From the NCBI GenBank assembly GCA_039583875.1, contig CM077164.1:69905628-69969627 (forward strand): DNA of 64,000 nucleotides, read 5' to 3'. The notes beneath the pieces were generated by a model that had not been told where the DNA came from, searched no databases, and worked only from the letters and a program-made list of their open reading frames with translations. Position numbers and translations under genes: made by a program. Shown piece by piece: positions 32,898 through 43,413 of the stretch. Position 1 is the stretch's first letter. Each line of letters starts with the position of its first letter. The stretch comes from Platanthera guangdongensis (Eukaryota; Streptophyta; Magnoliopsida; Asparagales; Orchidaceae).

Positions 32898-35152
32898 CTA
32901 GATTCTTGTTAGCATACTCCCCCTCGGGTGGTTAACCCTACGAGTGGTCGGCCTCGCATTGCTAACATAAGGAGTCTCGTTATACCTCGGATTAAACCAA
33001 CAATCCACGGCAAAGTGACCGACTTTGCCACAACACCAACAGTCAAATCTGGTGTACCTCTTCCTCGGCTCCTGCTTTACCCTGGGAATGGTGGGTACAG
33101 CTGGGGCCTTGGATCTGGAGGAGGAGGCATCATAGTGATTGCAGTCACATGACTTCTTCACCTTCTGTTCCTTCAGTATAACAGGCTTGGCTTTTGGTGC
33201 CTACTTTCTATTATGGTCGCTAGAGAATTGACCATAAGTTCCCATGTGGATTTCCTCATAAGGTGCCTTGAAGACACTCTCACCGAAGTTGCGGGGAAAA
33301 GTCCAACCATCATATCGGCTCTTTGGCTTTGCAACTGAGGGCCGGAAATGATGACCAGAGGTTGACTCAAAGTCATGTTGGTTGCAGGAAAGCTAGGCTT
33401 TCTGAACGCAACAGGACTGAGTGGGGCCTTTCCCTTTTCAGCAGCAGAGGCCTTCTTGGCGGCCTTATTCTTTCTCTGGTTCCTGTTTCTCCTGGATGAG
33501 GAACCGGACACCCCTACATGCCCCAAGCCGGCTTCTTTGGCCTGAGCAGAGAAGGTATCAACTAATGGAAGAACTGTTTTTGGCATAGAGAAGCTCTTGA
33601 CGATCTTCCTTTCTGCCGCAAGTTGTTCTTCCAACTTGTCGACTTCCTCCTGCTTAAGATCAAGGAGCTTAAGAGACTCTGAATGCTTTGAAGTCAGGTC
33701 TAGGTGCTCCTGTCGGAGAGAGATCAAACTGGTGATCTCTTCCCTTAGGGAGACACTCTCACCCTTAAGGAATTTCACTTTCTTTTTCTCAGCCTTCAAT
33801 CTCTTACGGCACTCCTCGAAAGTGTTGAGCAGAAGCTCATACTTCTCGAGGAGCTCCGCTTCACGGGCCGAAGGGCTATCCTCAGGGTCATCATCCTGAG
33901 ACTCAGGATCAGATTCAGAGTCGAAGAGAGGGGTGTGAGCTTTTACCTTCCCAGTAAATGGGGGGCATTCTCCTTCTGAGTCGGAGCGACCCACCAGCCC
34001 GAAGTAGGCTTCCTCATCATCACTGGAGTCTGAGGAATCAGACTCACTCAGTGTCTTTGGCTTTTTGGCGATGTAGCTCCTCTCTTTCTTCTTATCTCTA
34101 GAGGACTTGTGCTCCTCTCCCTTCCACTTTTCTCTCTTGCCTTGGTGGCAGTCGGCCACGACGTGTCCTGGCTTATTGCATCCAAAACAAATAATGTCAG
34201 AGGAGCGATGTTTGTTTGGTTTAGAAGCATACCTGTCAGAAGAATAATTTTTCTTCTGATGCCTGGAGGAGGAGCCGTCTCTCTTTCTTTGATTCCTCAT
34301 CTTGAGGAACTTCTTAAATTTTTGGGTGATGAGGGAGAAATCTTCCTCAGACAACTCTGAGCTGGAGGAGCATGGCTCGGAGTCCTCCTCCTCATCCTTT
34401 TTCCTAGCACGGTATGAAACCGCACCCTTGCCCTTCCTGGAGTGAATGGCTTTTAGGGCCATAGTTTTCTCCTTGGCTGCAGCCTTCTCTGCTTCTTCTT
34501 CTGCTTTCCTGGTGTTCAATTGAAGCTCATAGGACATCAGCTTCCCAAAGAGAATTTGCGGGTCAGTTTCAGCAAGTCTGTCAAACTCTCTGATGGCGCA
34601 GATCTTTGTGTCTCATTCTTTAGTAAGGGACCTAAGGAATTTATCATTAAGTTCACCATTAGTGAACACTCTTCCATATCCTTTGAGGGCATTGATAATC
34701 TTGAGGAAGTTCTCGAAGGTGACTCCGATCTCTTCCTTAGGCCCTTGTCTGAAGGCCTCATATTTCTGGTTCAGGAGGGATCTCCGATCATCCCCCACTT
34801 CATCAGTGCCCTCCATTAGGATAATCAGGCAGTGCCAGATCTCCTTTTCTGTCCTACAGTTGCAGAAGTTCTGCATCATTGAGTCATCGACCGCGCTGAC
34901 CAGAATGTTCTGCGCCTTCTTGTCAAGTCCCACCAGCACCATCTCGTCCTTATCCATTTCAGAAATTTTCTTTGGCACTTTCTTGGTAGGATCAATGGTG
35001 GAGGCCTTAGTGGGGACATAAGGTCCCTCCTCCACGATCATGAAGAGTCGGGGATCGACCGCTTCCATGTAGAACCTAATCCTTTCCTTCCAGATAGGGA
35101 AGTTTAGCCTGGTGCACACTGGGATCTTGCCTGTGTACTTGAGTCCGTCCAT
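32898..35152 (-). pseudogene. SIRE gag with two zinc knuckles and coiled coil
   Basis: The likely start is the ATG at 35152 (MDGLKYTGKIP); the longer frame would begin inside the LTR. The N-terminal gag domain (FPIWKERIRFYMEAVDP, LFGKLMSYELQL) is interrupted by a TGA near 34615, and the same frame continues. CFGCNKPGHVVADC is near 34190-34150 (CX2CX4HX4C). An acidic Ser-rich region and a long coiled coil (about 33870-33590, with EVDKLEEQLAAERKIV) follow, then a second knuckle CWCCGKVGHFAVDC near 33045-33000 in another frame. Coiled-coil gags are a sirevirus feature and are thought to aid assembly. Confidence 0.87.
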
Positions 35153-35229
35153 AGTAGAAGTCTGCCTTCTTCTTGACACTAGTGGCAGGATTCTACTCAA
35201 GTTGTGAACCTTTTTGATGAGTAACCTGC

Positions 35230-35240
35230 CTCTGATACCA
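35230..35240 (-). other. SIRE primer binding site (initiator Met tRNA)
   Basis: TGGTATCAGAG on the minus strand, two bases after the 5' LTR end TTTCA. Confidence 0.9.
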
Positions 35241-36111
35241 CTTGAAAGTCCACTTAGTGTCAACTACCTTCACCTATGGGGGGGGGGGGGAATAGGTGTC
35301 TTGCAGCATTTTTGTGGAATTAAAATTGTACCTGCACAAGAAAACGAAACAACACAGCACAGAAAGGACACAAGCAATTTATAGTGGTTCCCCGATTTGG
35401 GTACATCCACTTTCCCCCTTCGACCTATCTCCCAACCAGGGACGACTCGGTCACTTCACCAACAGGACTGAAATCCAATCGTTGCACTAACGGAAGGAAC
35501 CCTTCCACACGTAGGAGTCACCTCTCCCACAACACGGGTTGCACCCAACCCTTACAACTAGGAACCAACGTTCCTTTATAACAAAATTGAAAATAGAATG
35601 TACAAGAAATATAAACAACTTATGGATACTAAGGTGTCCCTCTTCGTTCGATGACGTGTTCTTGAAGTCAACGAAGAGTCCACAACCCTAGATCTCACTT
35701 GGAGAGAATCTCTCCCGAAACCGGCGACGGCAAGAAGGACGGCGGCTTGGTTCTCGGGATCGGTGGCGACAACGGAGTGCTGCTGTGGCTGTTCTTTGGA
35801 GATTCAATCTTCGTAGCAAAGCTAGCAAGGTCTTCGAACGGTCACACTAGGATCGATCGTCTCGATCGATTCGGAAGGGGAAGGTTTTCCTGATCAACGA
35901 ATCAAGAGACAAAGGATCTCTGGTTAGACTTGTGAAACGCTGTGCTTGGCTGAGCTTCTGTCGCCGGGAGATCTGGAAGAAACCACGATCAAGAGGCCGG
36001 CGATCTACTGGCACGAGCGGCGACGGCGGCGTAGCACGATTCGCTATCTAGGTCACGTCCGCGTCGGCTTCTTTTTGTTTTAAATTGCTTGATTGACTGT
36101 TCAAAAATACG

Positions 36112-36125
36112 CGAGTATTTATACA
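36112..36125 (-). promoter_or_regulatory. SIRE LTR TATA box
   Basis: The minus strand reads TACTGTATAAATACTCGC. It is conserved in the 3' LTR near 28690. Confidence 0.75.
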
Positions 36126-36242
36126 GTAAAATACTTCTTTATGACCGTTGTGGGTCCCACCAGAAGAAACCCTAAAACCGGTTCAAAACAGAGCCTTAAC
36201 ATATGATCCGGTCCAGCGTGCTCAGAAATTCGCCCAAGGCAA

Positions 36243-36506
36243 AATCGGCGAGAATCGAAGGTGATTCTCGTCGATTCGGCGAGAATCGAAGGTGATTCTC
36301 GTCGATTCGGCGAGAATCGAAGGTGATTCTCGTCGATTCGGCGAGAATCAGCCAGTGATTCTCGTCGATTTTGACTTATTTGCACGCTCTGATGTAGCCG
36401 GATAGAGTCGGCGAGAATCAGCCAGTGATTCTCGACGATTCGGCGAGAATCACTAGTGATTCTCGCCGAATCGACGAGAATCACTTTGTGATTCTCGTCG
36501 ATTAAT
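36243..36506. repeat. SIRE palindrome array (31-bp units)
   Basis: Three adjacent 31-bp units built as CGAGAATC-GAAG-GTGATTCTCG, then further copies. They include a perfect 38-bp palindrome at 36436-36473 centred on ACTAGT. The 3' LTR copy (28805-29040) has two of the 31-bp units. Confidence 0.9.
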
Positions 36507-36838
36507 ACTTAGACGATTCTTCGTCTTTCCACCCATGAGCTGCTCTTTGACCCATCCTTGCTCCTTGTCTGCTCTTGCATTATCACAGTCCTGTACTTGA
36601 AAATAAGTACACTCCAATAGAGAGAGTACACGTAGGCCAACACACTGATCTGTTCAACGAGGGATTACGTCGCGCAGACCCGTGTATATTGACCTACTGC
36701 ACCCTGACATTGGTGTGTACTTAGCGTGGAATAACTGCAAGCACAACTTGAAAGATGTCATCAAATACATTGTCTATTTACCTTAGCTTGATCCGGGGCT
36801 TCTTCAAATCAGGTACGTTGTGGATATAATACCCAACA

Positions 36839-37740
36839 GGCTTCACGTTGTGCCCCGCAGCATCGTGAGTGACCGAGATGGGCGGTTCACGTCCAATAAT
36901 TGGAGGCTAGTGCAGCAAATGTTGGGAACAAAGTTGAAATTCAGCACAGCCTTCCATCCACAAACGGATGGGCAGATCGAGAGGGTCAATAGAACTATGG
37001 AAGACATGCTCCACATGTGTGTCTTGGACTTTGGAAAGCAATGGGAAGACCATCTTTATTTGGTGGAGTTTACGTACAACAATAGCTACCAAGCGAGTAT
37101 TCAAATGGCGCCCTTCGAGGCCCTATATGGTAGAAAATGTCGCACGCCGTTGTCTTGGTTAGAAATGGGTGAGTCAAAGTTGTACAAGCGCCAAGAGGTG
37201 GAAGATGCTACGTCTTTGGTTCGTACCATCCGGGAGAGGTTGCTTATCGCTCAGGACCGGCAAGCGAAGTACTATAATGCCAAGCACAGGAACGTGGAGC
37301 TCGCTGTGGGCGACTATGTGTACTTAAAGATCAAGTCGTTCAAGGGTGTCTCGTGGGTGCGGCGATTGAAAAAGCTAAGCCCGAGGTACCTTGGGCCGTT
37401 TGAGGTTTTGGAGCGGGTTGGTGAAGCAGCCTATCGGTTGAAGCTTTCAGTGGAGCTTAGTGGTTTACATGATGTATTCCATATTTCGGTGCTTCGGAAG
37501 GCGGTGCAAGAGCCTTCGCAAGTGATCGCGGTTGATCAAGTGCCGGTGGATAGTGGGTTGACGACAAAAGTCAAGCCCGTGCGGATTGAGGACTCGGAGG
37601 TCAAGCGGCTATGCAATAAAGAGATTAGGATGGTCAAGGTCCGATGGGACAATTACGGTAGAGAGGAGCTCTCTTGGGAATGAGAGCAGACTATGCTTGA
37701 CGAGTATCTGGAGTTGTTCCGCTCAGGTACAATTTAATTT
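36839..37740 (+). pseudogene. Tekay B integrase C-part and chromodomain-like tail
   Basis: Continues the integrase after the SIRE insertion: VVPRSIVSDRDGRFTSNNW (Asp), FHPQTDGQIERVNRTMEDML (Glu), YNNSYQAS and APFEALYGRKCRTPLSW, the YLKIKSF and LSPRYLGPFEVLERVG tail and GLHDVFHISVLRKA. A chromodomain-like end, VKVRWDNYGREELSWE, is cut by TGA at 37681, where Tekay C has CGA. Chromodomains of this lineage are thought to steer integration to heterochromatin. Confidence 0.9.
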
Positions 37741-37766
37741 TGGTACTTGTCTTTCCTTTATATAAT

Positions 37767-37800
37767 TTCGTGGACGAAATTCTTTTAAGAGGGGGAGAGT
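37767..37800 (+). other. Tekay B hairpin and polypurine tract
   Basis: AATTTCGTGGACGAAATT forms a 7-bp stem, followed by CTTTTAAGAGGGGGAGAGT ending at the LTR start. It is the site for plus-strand priming. The stem is also present in D (63109 on) and, weakened, in C. Confidence 0.8.
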
Positions 37801-39962
37801 TGTAACGCCCCGAAACTCAAAAGAGCGATGGGGGACGTTTTGGGCCAGATTTGGAATCTGGCAGGAGGCACACGGCCTGGGACACGGGCGTGTCCCAGGG
37901 CGTGTCAGGCTGGAGTCGACGATTTGGCCGCGAAGTCGACATTTTGCGCTCGACGAAGTGTCGAGACGGGGCATACGGCCTGAGACACGGGCGTGTCGAG
38001 CCCATATCGACAACCGGCCCGGGATGTCGACATTTTCGATCGACGATGTGTCGAGACAAGGCACACGGCCTAGGACACGGGCGTGTCCAAGGCCGTGTCG
38101 GGTGGTCGACGAAGTGTCGAGACCGTGAACATGGCCTGGAGCCTAGGCGTGTTCGAGTGGACACGGGTTAGGACACGGGCGTGTCCAAGAACCCGTGTGA
38201 GTCTCGGGTTGTTTTCGGGCTAAATCGATGGGGGCACATGGCCAACCACACGGCCGTGTCAGGTGGAACACGGGCGTGTCAGGTCGAACACGGGCGTGTC
38301 GGATGCCCGTGTGTTGTTCCAGGCACGTCGATTTTGATGGTGAATGAGGGACACGGCCCTGGACACGGGCGTGTGCCAGGCCGTGTTCGGTCCAGATTGT
38401 ACATTTCAGGCCCGAATCAAGGCCGTTCGTTTCTTTAATTTGGGATCCGATGGTTGGGGGTTGCTCCTACTGGGATATACCCGAGATTGGGCCTTTGAAA
38501 CCCTCACTTTTACTTGAGTGGTTCTCTTTCTAAGTCAAGAGATAGAGGAGAGCCAAAGGAGGAAGAAGAAGCTAGATCCGACCATTGGAGGAGCTTCGAA
38601 GCTCCAAATCGCGAGCCGACTTCGGATCCGCGGAGGCGAAGAGAGTGCGGTTCTTTTCATCCGCTTACTTTTCCATGGCGCCAAGGAAGAACGCTAGGGT
38701 AACGATTCTCTTCTTGAGCATGTGAATCTCTCCTTCTTTGCATAGGAAGCCCGCTCTCGCGAGTTTGCGGTGAGTTGGAGGTGTTCCTTCGGGTAGATAT
38801 GTAAAGTCCGCGTTGTGTCGAGTCCGTAAACGAGAACGGACATAGGCATGATGTGTGAAGCCTATCCGGACATGTTGGTCTGGATCGGTGATGTTGCATT
38901 ACATAAATGTCGGAGAAGACTCCGTGCGATTGTTTGTTTTTCGGGTTTTCTACATGGTAGATTGCAACAGGGAGCCTTGGGGATTAACCCAAAGGTGTAC
39001 CCGGAAAACTGGGCGGTTGCGTGATCTTGCCAACTTGGAGGCCTGAGAGCCAACTTGAACATAACCGAGTTATGTGAATTGTGTGACAGAAATGGGACTC
39101 GGGAGAAGTTTGACCTGCGCATATGGCTTAAATTATCGTTGCGATGTGAGCACGAGTTAGATGGAACCGTACCAATTTCTATGTCGTTCGGTTAGAGCCG
39201 TTGGCATAGATGAGGGTCTTCGGCGGTCTATGGCTTAAATTGTCGTGACCCATGCCGGTAAGACAAATTGCTCATATATTTGGCCGTCAAAGTGGCGGTG
39301 GTGAGTCCGGAATGTCTATGGCTTAAATTGACGTGACATTGGTCGGTTCACCGAGAATGTGCCCTGAGTGCACGGGGTGTGTGGCCGTGTGAGCCTACGC
39401 CTGTGATGAAATGTTTATTGTTATACTATTTGGTTGTGCTAATAAGTGCAGGGAAGGAGCATCGCCGCCCCGAGTTGGGGGCGGGATCGTTATAATTTGG
39501 TCAGCATTGCTGACCGTTGCCTTTGTTTGCCACCGTGCGGTGGTTTTGTTGCTTGCAGGTACTGCTGGACCAAGCGGTCAATAGCGGGCTAAAGCCCAAA
39601 TTACGAAGCCGGCCCTCGAAGGCCTAATTGGAGTGTTTACTGCTTTTACTCATGTATGACCGGCCTGCGTGTCGTGGTTTGTAAAACATGTAATATTGAA
39701 GTAAACCATTTTGTAAGGCCTTAAGGCTTATACTCGTGTATGTACGACATTCCTATTTGGTGTATTAGTGGACATTCGTGCTCTTTGTGCGGGGTTCTTA
39801 ATTGCAACTTATATAAACTGCTTCCGCTAGAATGCTCTATGTAGGACGTTGGATTGGTTGGATGGTTTCCATGAGTAACCACCCGGTCTGTCTGTAGTAT
39901 ATGGCGTCGGGCCCCGGCCGGACCTACTGCTATATGTTATGTGACGGATAGGGGGTGTTACA
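37801..39962 (+). repeat. Tekay B 3' LTR (2162 bp)
   Basis: TGTAACGCCC..GGTGTTACA, perfect 6-bp ends. The first 600 bp hold seven exact copies of ACACGGGCGTGT (about 37870-38385). The 3' part shares with Tekay C and D the phrases CTTCCGCTAGAATGCT, AGTGGACATTC and CAGGGAAGGAGCA. The short ORFs inside are not genes. Confidence 0.92.
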
Positions 39963-41172
39963 GTCTTCATCCTCTAAGGGAATGAAAGAAGACTCATCAG
40001 CATCAAAAGCATTAAACTCAGGGTCCCAGCGAGACGGATGTCTCCGAATGAAGTTATGTAAGGCCATTGTCGCTAGTACTATGGAACGTTATTTCTTGAA
40101 GTTGTACTGTGCCATTTTGCTCAAAATGTGCCACTTTTTTCCCACACTCCAAACATTTGCTCGATCACACTGCGAAGAGATGAATGCGCCTTATTGAAAT
40201 ATTCTTGCCTTCCTTGTACAGGCCGACTCCCACGGACAAAGTCTGCCAAGTGATATCTTGTTTCTGGATACGGCTTCAAATAACCCATCTTTAACGGGTA
40301 TCCAGCATCCACTAAGTAATAGTTACCTGTATTTATTTGGTTTGTTAAACAGGTAAACATTATGAAATACAAAAAATTTGAATGAATGTAAACATAATGA
40401 TTAGTATACCTTGTAGGGGATGCGGAAAATGCAATCTATCATCTGTCAATGTGCGCGCGAAGATGCGGCTATCATGAGTAGATCCCTCCCATCCAGCCAG
40501 GGCAAATGTAAAACACATGTTAAAATCACAGACTGCCAATACATTTTGCGTCGTCGTTCCATGACGTCCTATGTATCGTACTTGATCTTCTACGGGTATC
40601 CTCGCATCAACATGTGTACCGTCAATGGAACCAATGCAATCCTTGAAGAATGGCATGTAACAAGGATCATACCTTATATCAGCCGGAATATCTCTGAACT
40701 GACGGTCAATAGGCTTTATAACATCAATTGAGAGTAACAAAAGAGTTCTAAGCCCTTTCGAAAAATATCTACTAATTGTTTCGGTCGAGTGCTGGAACCA
40801 TTCTTTCGTTAATCTAACGGAACCTCATTGTGCTAAGATATACAATATAATCCCCAGGACTTCTCTTGAGGACGTCCGCTGTGATCCTTGAAGTTCATGA
40901 TCTACTTCCAGTTTATGAAGTAAATCTATGAAAATGCATTTTTACATCCTAAATACATCATGAATCCTATCTGGATGTCCTTCTAGTAACTCTTTGATCC
41001 ATTTTGCACCTGTTTGGGTAGATATCATGCATAGGCGTGTGTCTCGAACATGATAATTCATCCTCTCGATCGATTACATAACTACATGGCAATACTCTAT
41101 ATATTGCGTCCGCTCCGGTGAAAGACTTGTTGAATCCCCAGAATCTTCAAGGGCGGAGTCATGCTCTTCCAT
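39963..41172 (-). pseudogene. PIF/Harbinger transposase (HARBI1-like)
   Basis: On the minus strand: FKDCIGSIDGTHVDARIP (first Asp, near 40622), LAGWEGSTHDSRIF, YYLVDAGYPLKMGYLKPY (second Asp, near 40309), FNKAHSSLRSVIEQMFGVW (catalytic Glu, near 40160) and ATMALHNFIRRHP near the end. An intron with good GT and AG ends lies at 40327-40409. The N-terminal part (41172-40740) has several stops. The end is cut by the Tekay B LTR at 39962. It would cut and move the transposon at its terminal repeats. Confidence 0.85.
40327..40409 (-). other. intron in Harbinger transposase (83 nt)
   Basis: The minus strand reads CTACAAG/GTATAC.. and ..AAATACAG/GTAACT. Removing it joins HPLQ to GNYYLVDAGY in frame (codon G split after its first base). 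Confidence 0.8.
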
Positions 41173-41362
41173 TATCGTACCTGCATTTAAAGCATCACAG
41201 AACATTTATCATAATCTATATAAAGATAGTAATAAAACAGCTATTATAGTTTCGAGGTCCAATATTAATCATCATGAGGTACAACATCAAAAAGTAAACA
41301 AAAACATCATAGTGTTCTCCATGCAAAACACAAAAGGAAATATAGATCGAGGTATGCATGTA

Positions 41363-42302
41363 TCACTCTGCCCTCTTCTCGTACGCCTTCATAATCCACC
41401 AAACCCGCATATCTTCTGGGATACTCATGAAGATCTCCCTAGTGGTCTTGTCCCTGATATGGTAGAGAGCAAAGTAATATAGATCCAGGTTTGCTCGTAG
41501 CTCTGGGCTACTGTAAATCAACTCCACCACCTCTTTGACTGTGATAACTAGTGGAGGCTTCACAGCTAGGGTGGATTGATGTAAATCTGACATCAAATAA
41601 ATACGATTCCTTTATTCTTCCTGATCTTTCTTCTTTTACTCGCCGAGGAGGACGGATTCCCAGGAGGTGTTGAAACACCTCCTATATCTTCAGGACCACC
41701 TTGATTGTTTTCCATGTTATCTGCTACATCATCATCTTCCAACTAGATCCTCCCCACATCCGGTGGCAAACTCCCAATTGAAGGAGCCCATGAGTCTTCT
41801 CCAGTTGCAACAACCTGATTGAACATAGTGTTCAGTTTCTCCTCCAACTCAGGTGCAATACCTCTGTATCGAAATTTCTTCGCCACTGGAACAACCTGTT
41901 ATAATCAATATATCAATATTAAAATATGTCAAAATAAAAACTAATTTATGAAATCAAACATGAATTTGTTCTGACATTAATCTTCTCTGCCCACCATTCT
42001 TCTGATACAGCAATAGTTCTCTTCTCTGGATCCCAACCTAAACCAATCTCGCCATGTTACAGCTCCTTCCATAACTTCCAATCCTTCTTCAAATGATCCC
42101 ATTTATTTTTCATTTGCAATCGATCGTAGCTTTTCCCGGTTCGTTCTTTAAAACCCACAATCAAATTTTTCCACCCTTCTTTGCAAAAGTGGGTGGTGGG
42201 CCGATTCCCCAAACCAATCTCTTTTATGCAGAGATCACAAAATAACATCACTTCACCTGAGTCCCAACTCGCTACGATTCCTCCTTCCATTGGTTTTACC
42301 AT
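41363..42302 (-). pseudogene. Harbinger Myb/SANT-like DNA-binding protein
   Basis: The N-terminal block 42302-42057 (LFCDLCIKEIGLGNRPTTHF, GWKNLIVGFKERTGKSYDRL, KNKWDHLKKDWKLWKEL) is the Myb/SANT-like domain that plant PIF/Harbinger elements encode next to transposase. GLGWDPEKRTIAVSEEWW follows after a stop near 42056. The C-terminal block 41596-41363 (YYFALYHIRDKTTREIF, VWWIMKAYE) closes it. Stops and a probable intron (near 41900-41950) separate the parts. The partner protein is known to bind the element ends and help the transposase enter the nucleus. Confidence 0.8.
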
Positions 42303-42389
42303 TATGCTATAAACTAATAAAATTAAAATAACAATTACTAATCAAAATCCTAGAGCAAAAGTTATATACAAAAAATTGAACAAAAAACC

Positions 42390-43120
42390 CAAACACAAAA
42401 AAAATCTCACACACACACCACACACATACAAATCCCAAAAAATCACACAAACACACATTCACATACACACACAAACACAAAAACATTCTTACACATACAC
42501 AAAAATTCACACACACACACACATCCACACTCATACACATTCACAAACTCAAATTCACACACATACATAAACACACACACACACATTCATACACGCACAC
42601 ACATTCATATACATACCCAACCAAAAATACAAAAAATACACACACATACAACCATATACACATAAAAAAATGACAAACATACACACACACACATATCCTT
42701 ACTCATTCACACACTCATTCTCATCCACAAACAAAAAAAATCACATGTACACGCATGCATAATAAAACACACACACACACACATATACATAAATACACAC
42801 ACACATACACATACACAATCAAAAACACACACACATACACATATACAAAATAGAAACACACACACACACACACACAAATGCACATACACACACAAACACA
42901 AATCCATATACACACACAAACATACACACATCCATCCATATACACACACAAACATACACAAAAACACACACACAAACACAAATCCATATACACACACATT
43001 CATACAGAAATCCATATACACACACATTCATACACAAAAACACAAACAAACAAACACACACACACACAAAAATTCATATGCATGCACACACACACACACA
43101 CATCCCTACAAAACCAAAAA
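42390..43120. repeat. CA-rich degenerate microsatellite (about 730 bp)
   Basis: Mostly ACACAC with inserted AT, AAA and CCATATA words, including repeated AATCCATATACACACACA phrases. Long open frames on both strands here (Cys/Val-rich or His/Thr-rich) are repeat translation, not genes. It lies between the Myb-like gene and the Harbinger end. Confidence 0.9.
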
Positions 43121-43229
43121 AAAATATCACATAAATCCAAAATCCAAAACTTCATGATTTTAGCCACAAGGGGAAAATTTACCGCCTGCTGGAGAAGACG
43201 ACCCGACGGAAGCTAGGGCTGGAGATGTC

Positions 43230-43413
43230 GAACGATGCTAGGACTAGATTTCACTCTGCAGCTTTGCTATTGTCGATGCTAGGGCTAGAGAAGACGAGCC
43301 GTTGGAAGCTAGGGATGGAGAAGATGACCGATGCTAGGGCTGGATTTCACTCTGCAGCTTTGTTGTCCCCAATGCTAGGGCTGGAGAAGATAGCCGATCG
43401 GGAAGAAGATATG
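43230..43413. repeat. 96-bp tandem pair in Harbinger 5' region
   Basis: GATTTCACTCTGCAGCTTTG occurs at 43247 and 43343, within longer similar units built on GATGCTAGGGCTGGAGAAGA. It stops at the Tekay C border. Confidence 0.7.
43410..43413. repeat. Tekay C target duplication (A)TATG
   Basis: TATG before the 5' LTR (43410-43413) matches TATG after the 3' LTR (51046-51049). A preceding A makes it 5 bp if the LTR is taken to end TTAC. Confidence 0.65.

Larger units (their letters stand above)
27816..36838 (-). mobile_element. complete Ty1/copia SIRE/Maximus-type element (9023 bp)
   Basis: LTRs of 1561 and 1596 bp, 5-bp duplication GGCTT, initiator-Met primer site, gag with knuckle and coiled coil, protease, integrase, RT, RNase H and a polypurine tract. 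The long gag with a coiled coil and WYLDSGCSRHMTG protease point to the sirevirus group. No envelope-like ORF follows pol. It is disabled by one stop in gag and one frameshift after protease, otherwise well preserved. Confidence 0.93.
35243..36838 (-). repeat. SIRE 5' LTR (1596 bp)
   Basis: Same ends as the 3' LTR. The TATA box TGTATAAATACTC is near 36125-36112, and the palindrome array at 36243-36506 lies 120-390 bp upstream of it. The GGCTT duplication follows at 36839. Confidence 0.93.
23405..39962 (+). mobile_element. Ty3/gypsy Tekay/del element B, 5' truncated, with nested SIRE copia
   Basis: Plus-strand order: remnant of 5' LTR, initiator-Met primer site, gag, protease, RT, RNase H, integrase (split by SIRE at 27815/36839), polypurine tract, complete 3' LTR. 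RT with FIDDILVYS and the integrase tail place it in the Tekay/del chromoviruses. Four to five nonsense codons make it defective. Confidence 0.9.

Noticed and set aside
37723..38438. Cys/Arg/Thr repeat frames in Tekay LTRs (also 59342-59978 and 63085-63700)
   Set aside because: Products of the ACACGGGCGTGT repeats on both strands, not conserved as protein.
42307..43216. Cys/Val-rich or His/Thr-rich ORFs on both strands
   Set aside because: Translation of the CA microsatellite; open on several frames at once.
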